Positions 1-12,200 of a stretch of DNA of 16,746 nt are shown here, in pieces (within the stretch, counting starts at the first letter, position 1; each line of letters starts with the position of its first letter). The notes under the pieces were generated by a model, which ran no database searches, was not told the DNA's origin, and saw only the letters and a program-made list of their open reading frames with translations. The position numbers were made by a program, and so were the translations under genes. Origin of the DNA: Saccoglossus kowalevskii (taxonomy: Eukaryota > Hemichordata > Enteropneusta > Harrimaniidae); NCBI RefSeq assembly GCF_000003605.2, contig NW_003144786.1, positions 934,645-951,390 on the forward strand. The letters run 5' to 3'.

Positions 1-25
1 ATGACCATTGATGTTATTTCTACAG

Positions 26-205
26 GTACACATGTGATGGAAGGAAGTGGTAAGATGGTAGTGACGGCTGTTGGCTTGAACTCACAAAATGGTATTATAT
101 TTGCTCTATTGGGTGCTACTGATGAACAAATTGTTTCACAGAAGAGGAAAAAGAAGAAGAAGAAAGATGATTTAAAGAAAGCTGAAAGCAAGGACATTGA
201 TGAAG
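26..205 (+). CDS. ATP2B: PMCA exon 1 of window: end of actuator domain and basic linker
   Basis: The exon follows acceptor TTTCTACAG (bases 17-25), starts with the last two bases of a split Gly codon, and ends with one base of an Ala codon before donor GTAACA at 206. The ATG at base 1 is intronic and is not a start. It encodes fragment residues 1-60: [17 protein letters not shown]-type sequence closing the actuator (A) domain, then [10 protein letters not shown] and a lysine-rich linker (about residues 40-55, with six consecutive Lys after KR). In PMCAs this linker precedes the acidic-phospholipid-binding region before TM3. The exon is 180 nt, divisible by three. Confidence 0.95.
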
Positions 206-3200
206 GTAACAGTTCATTGCGCTGTTCTCTCAGAAAAATACAACTATTCATATTTTTAATTCAATTTGGCACACAATACATTACAACAAACAATTTTTCT
301 GTCTTTACTATTAGAAAAAAAAATTTAGTTTATAAATAGTTGATGTGAAATAAATAATATTTAGATAATGCACAGTACTACTTGAAATGAGGGTATTCTG
401 AATTACTGCATCCAATTTCAAGGATGTTTAAAAATGATAAACAAACTGGCAGTTCTCTGGGGGATGCAAACAATGATTATGTTACCCCGGTAACGGTAGG
501 ACAGGATGATTGACTGAGAAGCAACACTTTGTGTTTAAAATCATACACAGAAAAACGAGTATGGTGAATATTCTAATTTAGGCTCCACTTTTCAAACATT
601 TCAAATTAAAATTATTCAAATTTTCATAGTTACTGATGGCTCTTCAAGAGTACAATGCCTATTGTGACTATCGTGAAAGTGTTACAATGTAACTATGTTT
701 TAACAATGACCTGTTAAAAAGTGCATCTTCCACGCTCAGTTTATTTTTCAAAAATTACTAATTTCCTGAGAAATCATGTCGTTTTTTCACCAAAAGCAAT
801 GCTGACCTATCAAATTGGCAATAACAAGGACAGCATCGATCAATTTGTGTTCAAAAGTGTAAACCGTTGATTGATTGTCAGAAAATTGAACTATCATAAT
901 ATAGCTGGAAGAGACATCTTTGTTGTTGTAACACAAGGTTTCTGTTTACAACAGTGTAGTACATGTGAATATCGAACACATCTTAGAATGTGTGTACATA
1001 CACCACGCCTCACTGAGTTGTCATTGATGAGACTCAAAACTGAGTATTATGTTGATTGGCTGCACGAAAAAAGCTGTGTCGTCTAATCTGCAATTCTTGG
1101 GCAGAGTGATACATGTCTGAAATATTATGTTTCTGGGCATTGCCATGGCAACACTGGGTGTACTCTGTAGGTATAATCTGCCTGTCAAGTTTTAACAAAA
1201 GTTTAAACGCTATTTCTGACAGAAATGTTTTCCAACTTCCAGGTCAAATTTCTTTGCAACAAAGAAAGATATCCAAAAAAGCGAGTATTAACACACCCAC
1301 TCAAGCAAAGTAGATATGTCCAATATTTTTACCCAAAAATTTGGTGTGAAGGTGGGGAATAAAAAAAGTCGTTTTTTTGGCTCTTGCCTGGCAGCCGTGG
1401 GGTAGGAGTTGTTTTAGATTTGTCCACCTAACTAGAGTGCAAAAAATCACAGAAGAGTTATTATGTACATACAAAGACAGCCAGAGACAGAAACAGACAA
1501 GTAAATGGATGGTGCGATTATAAGAGCTATCTTAGCTGGGAGCTGATTGCCAATACATTGAAATTTGAAGGGAATATTTATTGATATGTAAGGCCCTAAG
1601 GCAATGGCCATGCCTGAATTTCAAGCACTGATAAAGCATGCATGGCATGGTAAAAGATGTTGTCTATAAGAGAATTAGCGACCCAGGACATGTACTAGAC
1701 ATGTAGCGATGGACCAGGTCAACCAGAATGCCGATCTTTACAGCTATATTAAACTATATATTGATTCATAACGGTTATGCGGGTCATACTTGTGACAAAT
1801 GCTCCATGTAAGGTACGACTGAAGCAGCATGTGATCGGAGGTGGTTTTATAAAATCCAAGCACTGTGGCAGTTCCACATTACCATGATTAATGCCTGTCT
1901 AAAGTTAATGTTGCAATTTAAAAAACACAATAAATCATTAACATCGCCTTTACACAGCTGAATCCAAGAGCAATAGTCAAGTTTACCCACTGTTATTTCT
2001 AGTGTTTCATCTTAATCACACATGATATTCATGTAATGATGTCAGTCGTTCCATCTAATGGTTGTGGCATTTTCTTATAATGGAGGAATTATAAAAGATA
2101 TTATAGTTTTTACTGTGCTTAGGGTAATTAAAAAATGAGATCAGAATATCTTGTTGTAATTGAATGTGGGATGTTAGCTACTCTGCTTGGCAGGATATGT
2201 TCCCCAATGACTTGTCAAGCTTTGTGCTGAAGAATTCAAATCCGACCTAACTAAAACTTGGATCAATAGTCTAAGCTCTTAAGACAGTGAAGTGAGAATC
2301 AATCAGATGCAACTTAAGCATAGAAACGTGTTATAGTCGGTCATGCTGTGCTGCAAAATGGTTACTTACCTTGTTTAGCTTATATTTGGCTATAGTAATG
2401 ATGGGAGGGACATGTAGTTGTCTGTCATGCCGTGTGTGTTGGCGATATCGTTACTTACCTTGTTTAGCTTATCTTTGGCTATAGTAATGATGGGAAGAAC
2501 ATGTAGTTGTCTGTCATGCCGTGTGTGTTGGCGATATCGTTGCTTACCTTGTTTAGGTTATCTTTGGCTATAGTAATGATGGGAAAGACATGTAGTTGTC
2601 TGTCATGCCGTGTGTGTTGGTGATATCGTTACTTACCTTGTTTAGCTTATCTTTGGCTATAGTAATGATGGGAAGGACATGAAGTTGTCTGTCATGCCGT
2701 GTGTGTTGGCGATATCGTTACTTACCTTGTTTAGCTTATCTTTGGCTATAGTAATGATGGGAAGGACATGCAGTTGTCTGTCATGCCGTGTGTGTTGGCG
2801 ATATCGTTGCTTACCTTGTTTAGCTTATCTTTGGCTATGGTGATGATGGGAAGGACATGTAGTTGTCTGTCATGCCGTGTGTGTTGGCGATATCGTTGCT
2901 TACCTTGTTTAGCTTATATTTGGCTATAGTAATGATGGGAAGGACATGTAGTTGTCTGTCATGCCGTGTGTGTTGGCGATATCGTTGCTTACCTTGTTTA
3001 GGTTATCTTTGGCTATACATGTAGTAATGATGGGAAGGACATGTAGTTGTCTGTCATGCCGTGTGTGTTGGCGATATCGTTGCTTACCTTGTTTAGGTTA
3101 TCTTTGGCTATAGTAATGATGGGAAGGACATGCAGTTGTCTGTCATGCCGTGTGTGTTGGCGATATCGTTACTTACCTTGTTTAGCTTATCTTTGGCTAT

Positions 3201-6200
3201 GGTGATGATGGGAAGGACATGTAGTTGTTTGTCATGCAGTGTGTGTTGGCGATATCGTTACTTACCTTGTTTAGGTTATCTTTGGCTATAGTAATGATGG
3301 GAAGGACATGTAGTTGTCTGTCATGCCGTGTGTGTTGGTGATATCGTTACTTACCTTGTTTAGTTTATCTTTGGCTATAGTAATGATGGGAAGGACATGT
3401 AGTTGTCTGTCATGCCGTGTGTGTTGGTGATATCGTTACTTACCTTGTTTAGTTTATCTTTGGCTATAGTAATGATGGGAAGGACATGTAGTGGTAGTTG
3501 TCTGTCATGCCGTGTGTGTTGGCGATATCGTTGCTTACCTTGTTTAGGTTATCTTTGGCTATAGTAATGATGGGAAGGACATGTAGTTGTCTGTCATGTC
3601 GTGTGTGTTGGCGATATCGTTACTTACCTTGTTTAGCTTATCTTTGGCTATAGTAATGATGGGAAGGACATGTAGTTGTCTGTCATGCCGTGTGTGTTGG
3701 TGATATCGTTACTTACCTTGTTTAGCTTATCTTTGGCTATAGTAATGATGGGAAGGACATGTAGTTGTCTGTCATGCCGTGTGTGTTGGCGATATCGTTG
3801 CTTACCTTGTTTAGCTTATCTTTGGCTATAGTAATGATGGGAAGGACATGTAGTTGTCTGTCGTGTCGTGTGTGTTGGCGATATCGTTACTTACCTTGTT
3901 TAGTTTATCTTTGGCTATAGTAATGATGGGAAAGACATGTAGTTGTCTGTCATGCCGTGTGTGTTGGTGATATTGTTACTTACCTTGTTTAGCTTATCTT
4001 TGGCTATAGTAATGATGGGAAGAACATGTAGTTGTCTGTCATGTCGTGCGTGTTGGCAATATCGTTACTTACCTTGTTTAGCTTACCTTTGGCTATAGTA
4101 ATGATGGGAGGGACATGAAGTTGTCTGTCATGCCGTGTGTGTTGGCGATATCGTTGCTTACCTTGTTTAGGTTATCTTTGGCTATAGTAATGATGGGAAA
4201 GACATGTAGTTGTCTGTCATGCCGTGTGTGTTGGCGATATCGTTGCTTACCTTGTTTAGGTTAACTTTGGCTATAGTAATGATGGGAAGGACATGTAGTT
4301 GTCTGTCATGCCGTGTGTGTTGGCGATATCGTTACTTACCTTGTTTAGCTTATCTTTGGCTATGGTGATGATGGGAAGGACATGTAGTTGTCTGTCATGC
4401 CGTGTGTGTTGGTGATATCGTTACTTACCTTGTTTAGCTTATCTTTGGCTATAGTAATGATGGGAAGAACATGTAGTTGTCTGTCATGCCGTGTGTGTTG
4501 GCGATATCATTACTTACCTTGTTTAGTTTATCTTTGGCTATAGTAATGATGGGAAGGACATGTAGTTGTCTGTCGTGTCATGTGTGTTGGCGATATCATT
4601 ACTTACCTTGTTTAGTTTATCTTTGGCTATAGTAATGATGGGAAGGACATGTAGTTGTCTGTCGTGTCATGTGTGTTGGCGATATCGTTACTTACCTTGT
4701 TTAGTTTATCTTTGGCTATAGTAATGATGGGAAGGACATGTAGTTGTCTGTCATGCCGTGTGTGTTGGTGATATCGTTACTTACCTTGTTTAGCTTATCT
4801 TTGGCTATAGTAATGATGGGAAGGACATGTAGTTGTCTGTCATGCCGTGTGTGTTGGCGATATCGTTGCTTACCTTGTTTAGCTTATCTTTGGCTATAGT
4901 AATGATGGGAAGGACATGTAGTTGTCTGTCATGCCGTGTGTGTTGGCGATATCATTACTTACCTTGTTTAGCTTATCTTTGGCTATGGTGATGATGAGAT
5001 GATTTTTGGATTGGGCTTAAAATGGCCGACTGGTTGCCATTTTATATTAAAAAATGCAGTTCTGGATCCACATATTCGTCATGCTTTGAACCAAGCAAGT
5101 TCAAACTTCACACACACGTCAGGCATTATTGGACAAATGCATGTGCATTTTTGTGACCATCCAGAATGGCCATGGGGCCATATCTTGTACATGCCTGAAC
5201 CAATCAAGTTTAAACATCATGCATACATCACATATCTTCTGTCTATAATACAAACTGGGACTATGTCATTGACAGTGACTTGTTGTTTATAAAAGACAAA
5301 TAATTAGAAGGATGTATTACAATGATACGCAGTACTGTTAATGAAAACCATACTTTCGCGTTTTTATGAGGAATATTTGCAATAAATAATTTTTGAATTC
5401 TGACTCAGTAAAAACAAACCAGAAAAATGATGAATGATGTCAAGATTTTATGTCACATATTAATTACTTAGGGCACATTTTAATCTTTTAAAATCTGCTG
5501 TCAGCTACGTACTTTGTAAATTATTACAATAGATTAAATATTGGGTATGTAGCCGCTTCTGTTGCATTCCTTTCACTGATTCATGTTGTTTCATCGTGTC
5601 TTGAAAACAAAGATGCTGAAACTCATTCAAGAAGGTCGGGGAATATTCAGTAGCTGGTATGCAACTAATTTAACTCAATTGCTGGTATTTAGGTCTTGAC
5701 AACTTTGCCAGCAATATGATATGTCAATAAAGGGTTATCTGTCATGTGAAGTGAATTACTGTTGCAATACTTCGGATTGATTTCTTTAAATTGACTTGTT
5801 GATTGTATTTTGCCTGCCTGTGTCTGTCTTTGCAATGAACATATATCAAAAAATTCACACTCTACTCGACTTAGTCCTTGCAGTCCTTTCTCCAACTTCC
5901 TTCACTCCCTCTGTTGTCCCTCATCACTCCAGGTGAAATTCAATTTAAATGCAAATTTTTGTTTTTTTCAAATGCCATTCTTTGGGAGGAAAAGATTCAT
6001 TACATTTTCAGTATCATGTTCATATCCAATACATCAATCTGTTTAGCGTCTTTCATTGTGCTATTTTAATGGACATTTTTAGACCTCCTCTCCCTACCTC
6101 GATTTATAAATATTCCTTGAAGACGAACCTTAATTAATATTGCTCTTATTTTTATTTGAGTGACACCCTCTAAGAAATATACAGGCCTATGCTTTCACAT

Positions 6201-9200
6201 TGTCATAAATTTGAATTTAAAACAAACATGAACCATGTGTTCACTTTATAAGTAAGTGTAGCAATAGTCACTCATTGTATAGTATTAAACAGCAATCTTC
6301 TTGCTATTCAGATTGACTTGATGCCATTTTCTACTACTGGTATTCAAGAGGCTTTGCAGCTAATTATTCACTTTAATTATACCTAAATTACATCAGTGAT
6401 ATGGGACCTGCCCACAATTATATTCCGCTTTGAGACTAACATGCCCTTAAGTTTCTTTGTTTTTTTTCCTTTTACATCTGCGGGCAAAGCGCCTCCTAGT
6501 ACTGCAGGTAGCATTCTCTGGTTAGCAAACACATTCTACACATGGGTTAGACACTCTTAATTGCACGATCATGAGGTATACTGTTAAAGATGGTTCTTAG
6601 ATCTTTAATATGTAATTTTCTTCTCGATTATATCAAAGTTTGTTGACTTTAATTTGAAAAATTATGAACACTTAACATTTAAATCATCATAGTTATTTTC
6701 CGGTGTTGTCCTAGGTGTATATATAATTTGAAATATGATCTAAACGATGATGTCTGCATACAGCACTAACATAAAAATCAATTATGAACCCTTCTAGAGT
6801 AAACACCTTTGTTATTTTACATTTCCTGCTAGAACCTAATTAGATTTTAAAATGTCTCAAAGGAACCCATGTTGGATATCAAGCTCGTACTTTTCATATT
6901 TCCTGTGTGAATTGCATGACATTCAAACTTGATCTGTGGTGCAGTTCAAAGTGACATAATTTGTCGTCAGAAATACGCATGTGCATAGGAACGACTTGAA
7001 TGAATACTTACACAGTGATAGCGATCAGTCGGCTGAATGACTGTTAGACATTAAGAGCCAATCAGGTACATGTATAAAATTCAAATGAGTACATGTCAGA
7101 TTTATCGATTATAAAATTCTATGGCTGTGAAAAATGTTTGTTTTCAACTGTGTAGAACACATAGCATGTGTGTGTGAGATGTACTCGTAGTAAAGACCAA
7201 CCAATACATGTATATAGGGTAAAATATATACGATATACGGTAAAATGCACACATGGGTAGTTCTGATGACAGCAGTGTTCGAAATTAACCGAAAATCATA
7301 ACAGGCCCGAAGGACCTATGTCAAATTAAAACTGTAGGTCCTGCTAGCTAACTGTAGGCCCTGATATTTAACAAACAAAGACTAAACGGATAATACAAAA
7401 CCTTTATTTACTAATCAATCAGATATATTATCTGCAGCCTCAAAGACGTCATCATCATTTCTTTCATCGTCACTGAACTCATCAAAATCTTCAGAAAAAA
7501 CACTGTCATGATCACTGGCCGACTCTGAATCTGACATGCATTTTGCATCATGCTCACAATCATTGGCGTCAGCCTCATCTTCTACAAGGATCAATTCTGC
7601 TGCACGATCCTCGACAAGGCCAGCAATACATCACCTTGTTATCAAACCTTGTTGTTGTTGTTATCAAAAAGTAACCAGTCTTTGAACTCCGCCTGCCAGC
7701 TAACTTGGAATGTGTGTGGTTTACGCCTAGACCGTTTGTATTCTTGCTGTTTGTCACGCCTTTCTTGTGTGGTTTTCACACGTTTAGCAGGCTCCTGGCA
7801 GTTTAAATATTGCCACATACTTCGATGTAGACGTAACTCTGCAGTGTGTTCGATGCAAATCAAAGATGGCGGAACATAAAATGTATGCGCGAATTCTATT
7901 GGGTTGAATCGGAGGCTTGATCGGCCTACATCCAATCAGATCGTTTGTTAAAGTTCCCACGTTCGGCGCATTTCAGGATCATTCGGCGAGCTTGAATTAT
8001 GACTCGTATGCCCAGGTCGATGAGTGATGCCATTTGTTGATCAAACGTGCAAGAAAACGCAATTTTGAAACAATTCTGGAGTTACTATAGATATTTATTA
8101 TATATTTGGTCTTACAATCATACTAAATAATGGAACATTTTTTTAAAATATAAATTTATGGTCGGTCACAAGGACTGATGGTTTTTCACAGCTCTAGGCC
8201 CTTTACACCCACTGTCGGCATGAGGCCGACGGACCGACGCTAATTTCGAACACTGGATGACAGTGCAGGTTTAACCTGCCTTGAATTAATCAACTTCTTC
8301 TGACATTCGATGAAATGTAATCAGTCATGTTCCAAATGTAAGAATTACAACTGTATGGTTGTTATTGTTTAGTTCTACGCCGTGGAATGTTAAATCAATC
8401 ATTTGTCACCATCATAGAAAGATGCTGTCACTCGATGCGTTCTGTGTCACTCCATGCTGTAACTTGCTAGAGGGCGCTATCGTGTAAGATCCTCTCTTCT
8501 GAGTAGAGATTGAGGGCGCTATTACCAACTGCATTGTGACTTTCATAGTTTTCTAGAAGCTTGCCTACCATACTGAGAAGAGTGTGCGGTAAAATTCTTG
8601 GAAGAACAAGCTAATATCTTATGCGGGGTAGTATTTCATATATATTTAAATAAATGATATCATTATCTATCTTCAGCTATGAAGAAAACTGATGGCGATG
8701 CCAGTAGTAAAGTACTGGATGGTAAAGCAGATGGTGCAATGAATGATGGGATAGCAGATGGCAAGAAAGATGAGGAACTCAGTGAAGATGAAGAGGAAGA
8801 AATAAAAAAGAAATTCAAGATGCCATCGGTTCCTAAGAAAGAGCAATCAGTCCTGCAACTCAAGCTAACAAAGCTCGCAATCCAGATTGGATATGCAGGT
8901 GAGATGGCTGCATTGGGGTAGCAGATGTCGTCTTCACTTTCTCTATGGTTACATGAATTACCATCCATTCCAGTAAATGTGTTACATAATCATTATGTAT
9001 TCATCAAGCACTATAATGCATCACACATGCCATCAGTGTACATGGTAGCTGCTTGCAGATTCTCCAAATATATTGGAATAATCATAATATATACAATCAC
9101 TGAAAGTTCGTCTGAACTAATTGTCACATGTAAAAAAACTATTAGTTATCAATAAAATCAGCAATACCATTATTTCTGAGAAATTTGTCTTTAAAGCGAC

Positions 9201-12200
9201 AATAGCTGTGATTTTAAATTATTTTGTTTAAATATAATCACATAAAGATTGCCAAATCTTACTATAATATTGTTTTAGACACAATTCCATGGGGTAAAAT
9301 GACCCAACGCAAGACTAATGTCACGTAAAATGTGATGTGAAAACTAAGGTCACCATTTTGTTGAAATGAGTCATGTGATGAGGACCATATAAATTATGAT
9401 GCACAATTCACACTTGTGGGAAATAAAACTCTCAAGAAGGTGACAAAATTGACTTTTCGCCGAGAACCCTGGTAAGATTTGCTTGACAAAATTGCATTTC
9501 AATAGATGGCGCCCTCTGGAGGGCCCTCAAAGGGTTGATCCTCTCTGTTGATTATCATTCTGTCTGCTTAGTGACTTATTCCAGAGTACTACAAATGTAT
9601 AGTTGTTTGATTCTAAGTGTTTGATCCATCTTCTAGAAATATATTAAACTTTATTAACATATTTCTTTTTTTGTTTCTAATAGGTTCAGCAATAGCAGTT
9701 CTCACAATACTTGTGTTGGTATTGGGTTTTTGTATTGAAACATTTGCTATTGAAAATAAATCATGGAGTAACACCTACTGGACTGACTTAATTGATTATT
9801 TCATTATTGGTGTAACAGTCTTGGTTGTTGCAGTACCTGAAGGATTACCCCTTGCTGTAACTCTCTCCTTAGCTTATTCTGTAACAGTAAGTATTATTAC
9901 ACTCATTATTGTGGATTTCATCAACTAAAAAAGCCTTCCATAGTTCAACATACTTAAATACTGTAAAGGTATTAATTTTTCTCTGCTTTAATTTTTAACT
10001 TGCCTGTAACATCAAAGATGGAAGGGAAGGAAAAATGTCTGTCCGGCGTTGTCCTCGTCGTCGTCGTCGTTAATAATTGTTATTAAAGTAAATGTAATTC
10101 TAAATAAATTCGTTGGACCACTTGCTTGTATTTAAACTATGATACCAGAATAACAGCTTTGATTTGGGTGATATCCAATTTGGTTTGGAAAGCAGTGAAT
10201 TAGTGCACCTTTAGTGAGTAGTTAACTTTGCCAAATTTGTGTTTACTTTTTGTATGTGTTGGATACATTCATGACACTCTGACTGAATAGTAATTTGTTA
10301 TGTTATTACATTGTCATCGATTATAGTAGAAAACCTATGTGTATAATCTAAGATGCACACCTAATGCTGTGATTTTTTGTGCTCTTCATAAATTCGTTGT
10401 CACATTATAAATCTGCTCTTATAATTTGGCATTGTCATGTTATTTATTTTTATCTTGCAGAAAATGACTAAAGACAATAATTTAGTGAGACATTTAGATG
10501 CTTGTGAGACCATGGGAAACGCTACAGCTATTTGTTCTGATAAGACTGGAACATTGACAACGAATAGAATGACAGTGGTACAAGCTTACATCGGAGGCAC
10601 TCATTTTAAAACTGTTCCAGAGCGAAATGACATCTCTTCTAAAATTTATGATATTATGTTACATGCAATCTCCATCAATAGTAGTTACACCTCCAAAGTT
10701 ATAGTAAGTTCTACTGGTTATTTCTGAATTTGAGAAATTTATTGCTGCATATTAATATGTGTAGACATATTTAGATATTTGGTTGACTGAATAAAACCGA
10801 TAGTTAAATTAGTTTAATTCAACAAGAGAAAAATGTATGTCAAGGAATTTCAGGAAATTGCAAAATTTTGTCACGGTAAATGGATTATTTTGGATTTTTA
10901 ACGACAGTGAGTCATTTGTTTCAGTGAACATTTCATTTAGATAGTGAGTCACAAGACTTTGATTGTTTCATTTGGAATTTTTAAATTCGTTCATCACTGT
11001 CAGCTTTCATCTTCCTGAATCACTTCAAATCATTACAACAAAAGTATTAGTTTTTTACAATATTTGCTTATGGTTCAGTTTAAGTTTGGTATTAAAACAC
11101 CATTGTTTGCTTTCATTCACCTCTACTGTATTGAAATTTGAAACTGAATATGTTAATTATATGGTTTGACAAGAAGATCCAGGAACACGTTAAGAACAAC
11201 TTAAGTATAGACAAGTCCTGGATTAATTCACAGATATGTTATTTTACATTAGGTTAGGCTACTTGGGTTATTGAAACACTATTGCAGCTTTTAGGATTCA
11301 CCCACCACAAACTGAAAGACTTATTCAATAATAATAAGAAATAAATCTGTTTGTTTCACACAGCCCCCTAAAGAAAGTGGACAGATGCCAACTCAAGTCG
11401 GTAACAAAACTGAGTGTTCATTGCTTGGATTAATTAAAGAGCTGGGTGGAGATTATGATGCTATTCGAGATGAATGGACTGAAGAAAAATTTCACCATGT
11501 CTACACCTTCAACTCTCTACGTAAATCCATGAGCACTGTGATTCCTCTACCAAATGGTGGTTTTAGACTATTCAGTAAAGGTGCTTCAGAAATAATTCTT
11601 AAAAGGTATAAAAGCAGTATCCAATCTTTATTTTTTTAGCTCCGCTGTTGACTTTGTCGAGCGGAGCTTCTTAGCTTATCATATGAGTGATTGTGCGTCA
11701 GCGTTCGTCATCGGCGTCTGTCGTCGTTGTCATCGTCCGTGTCAATGTTTTACTTTATCTACTTCTTCTTCAAAACTACAATCCTGAATGCGTTGATACT
11801 TGGTGTATATGTACCTTGGGTAGACCTCTCTCAGGTGAATATTTTTGGTAAAAAGTGATATTTTAGACTTCTTGTTAAAAACCGTAAGTCCGATTGCTTT
11901 GATACTGCATATATAGGTACTACATGTGGACCTCTCTCAGATTTATTCATTTCGTAGTGATATCTTCAAATGTCTAATTTTGATGATTATTTTTGTCATT
12001 TTTGGTGAAAAGTGATACTTTCCAATTCTTGCTGAAAACAGCAAGTCCGGTTGCTTTGATACTATACATATTGTTCATTTTCAGTTCTTAATTGCTGCTA
12101 ACAGTGGCACTATCTCAGCTGAGAGGCTGCTTGTCATCATTTTTTCATCCGTCATTGAAAACTAGCAGCTAGTTGTCAACTAAAAATGCAATATGCAAAT

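Larger units (their letters stand above)
7273..8255. mobile_element. 983-bp non-autonomous hAT-like DNA transposon
   Basis: The termini are perfect 15-bp inverted repeats, CAGTGTTCGAAATTA at 7273-7287 and its reverse complement at 8241-8255, flanked by identical 8-bp duplications GATGACAG. A CA-G-TG-type terminus with an 8-bp duplication fits the hAT superfamily. Subterminal inverted structures are present: AGGACCTA at 7311-7318 pairs with TAGGTCCT at 7335-7342, and GTCGGC pairs with GCCGAC near 8215-8231. The interior carries minus-strand transposase debris. The element is too short for an intact hAT transposase (usually 500-700 residues or more), so it must depend on a copy elsewhere. It inserted into intron 1 of the ATPase gene without touching an exon. 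Confidence 0.9.

Noticed and set aside
1-339. A 112-residue open frame starting with ATG at base 1
   Set aside because: Only 26-205 is homologous to PMCA. Bases 1-25 form an intron acceptor, and sequence after 205 follows a donor and loses similarity.
2361-4996. A CRISPR-like array of 89-bp repeats
   Set aside because: The units abut with no unique spacers, the unit itself is too long, and the context is a eukaryotic intron; it is a tandem satellite.
4999-5292. A 97-codon plus-strand gene after the satellite
   Set aside because: It starts at the satellite edge, has no recognisable motif, and lies within an intron; no supporting evidence.
7550-7879. A 109-codon plus-strand coding region inside the transposon
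   Set aside because: It is the antisense shadow of the minus-strand transposase remnant, which has recognisable motifs.
8663-8968. A minus-strand 101-codon serine-rich protein
   Set aside because: It is the reverse-complement shadow of exon 2, its serine run arising from the GAA/GAT-rich acidic codons.
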